Of a DNA stretch of 39,657 nucleotides, positions 39,595 through 39,657 are shown one piece after another. How positions within the stretch are numbered: the stretch's first letter is position 1; every line of letters starts with the position of its first letter. Location: NCBI GenBank assembly GCA_947630875.1, contig CANRJG010000019.1:1-39657 (forward strand). The letters run 5' to 3'. Under the pieces are notes generated by a model. The model was not told where the DNA came from. It searched no databases and saw only the letters and a program-made list of their open reading frames with translations. This DNA is from an uncultured Lachnospiraceae bacterium (GTDB lineage Bacteria > Bacillota > Clostridia > Lachnospirales > Lachnospiraceae). Both the position numbers and the translations under genes were made by a program.

Positions 39595-39657
39595 TATTGA
39601 ATTTTAACGCTTAATTCTATAGATTTCAAGAACTTTCAAGAAAATTTCAGGTTTTCT

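Overview
The window looks like a chromosomal segment of a gut-type Clostridia, most likely a Lachnospiraceae relative. The signs are moderate GC, strong AGGAGG ribosome binding sites, an ACGX-type radical SAM peptide system, a class M sirtuin, a preQ1-I/QueT pair, a MsmK-like sugar ABC ATPase and a type I-C CRISPR locus. This is inferred from gene content only; there is no rRNA or marker gene that fixes the species. No tRNA or rRNA was seen.

Layout. (1) 1-4160: a divergent HxlR-type regulator, then a tightly packed operon made of a 70-residue ACGX-repeat precursor peptide, its radical SAM/SPASM maturase, a nitroreductase-like flavoprotein, an FMN-binding/2x[4Fe-4S] fusion protein and a SirTM-class sirtuin. 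(2) 4161-7244: a coding remnant, a divergently oriented HTH/AAA-ATPase/PD-(D/E)XK protein with its own promoter and a large palindrome, and a zinc-containing macrodomain. In many Firmicutes the macrodomain sits directly beside SirTM; here the ATPase-nuclease gene separates the two. (3) 7284-17725: a complete type I-C CRISPR-Cas locus in the order cas3-cas5c-cas8c-cas7-cas4-cas1-cas2, a leader, and an array of 42 recognisable 32-bp repeats plus one degenerate terminal repeat, decaying at the leader-distal end. (4) 17814-26697: flavodoxin, proC, a MATE exporter, small conserved hypotheticals, a large lipoprotein, an M29 aminopeptidase and a preQ1-regulated QueT transporter. (5) 26763-39350: a tandem class II aldolase-like protein, an LTA-synthase-like sulfatase-fold protein, murA, a YugP-type membrane protease, a DUF624 protein, xylulokinase, an orphan sugar ABC ATPase, glycogen branching enzyme and an SPFH/band-7 protein. 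The right edge (39351-39657) holds a long terminator hairpin and two matching small hairpins.

How they work together. The first operon is a plausible redox-controlled RiPP pathway. The regulator has one N-terminal cysteine, the maturase needs low-potential electrons, and the flavin/ferredoxin fusion could supply them. The nitroreductase could be a second modifying enzyme, and the sirtuin/macrodomain pair could write and erase ADP-ribose. The CRISPR block is self-contained and appears intact. The right half is mainly housekeeping cell-envelope and carbohydrate metabolism.

The most unusual signals are the ACGX operon ending in SirTM; a roughly 90-bp dispersed double-hairpin element (copies near 1965, 21107, 24798 and 24851) that always lies just 5' of a gene in the same orientation, carries Shine-Dalgarno-like sequence, shows compensatory changes in one stem and contributes the C-terminus of the radical SAM enzyme; and the macrodomain placed directly upstream of cas3.
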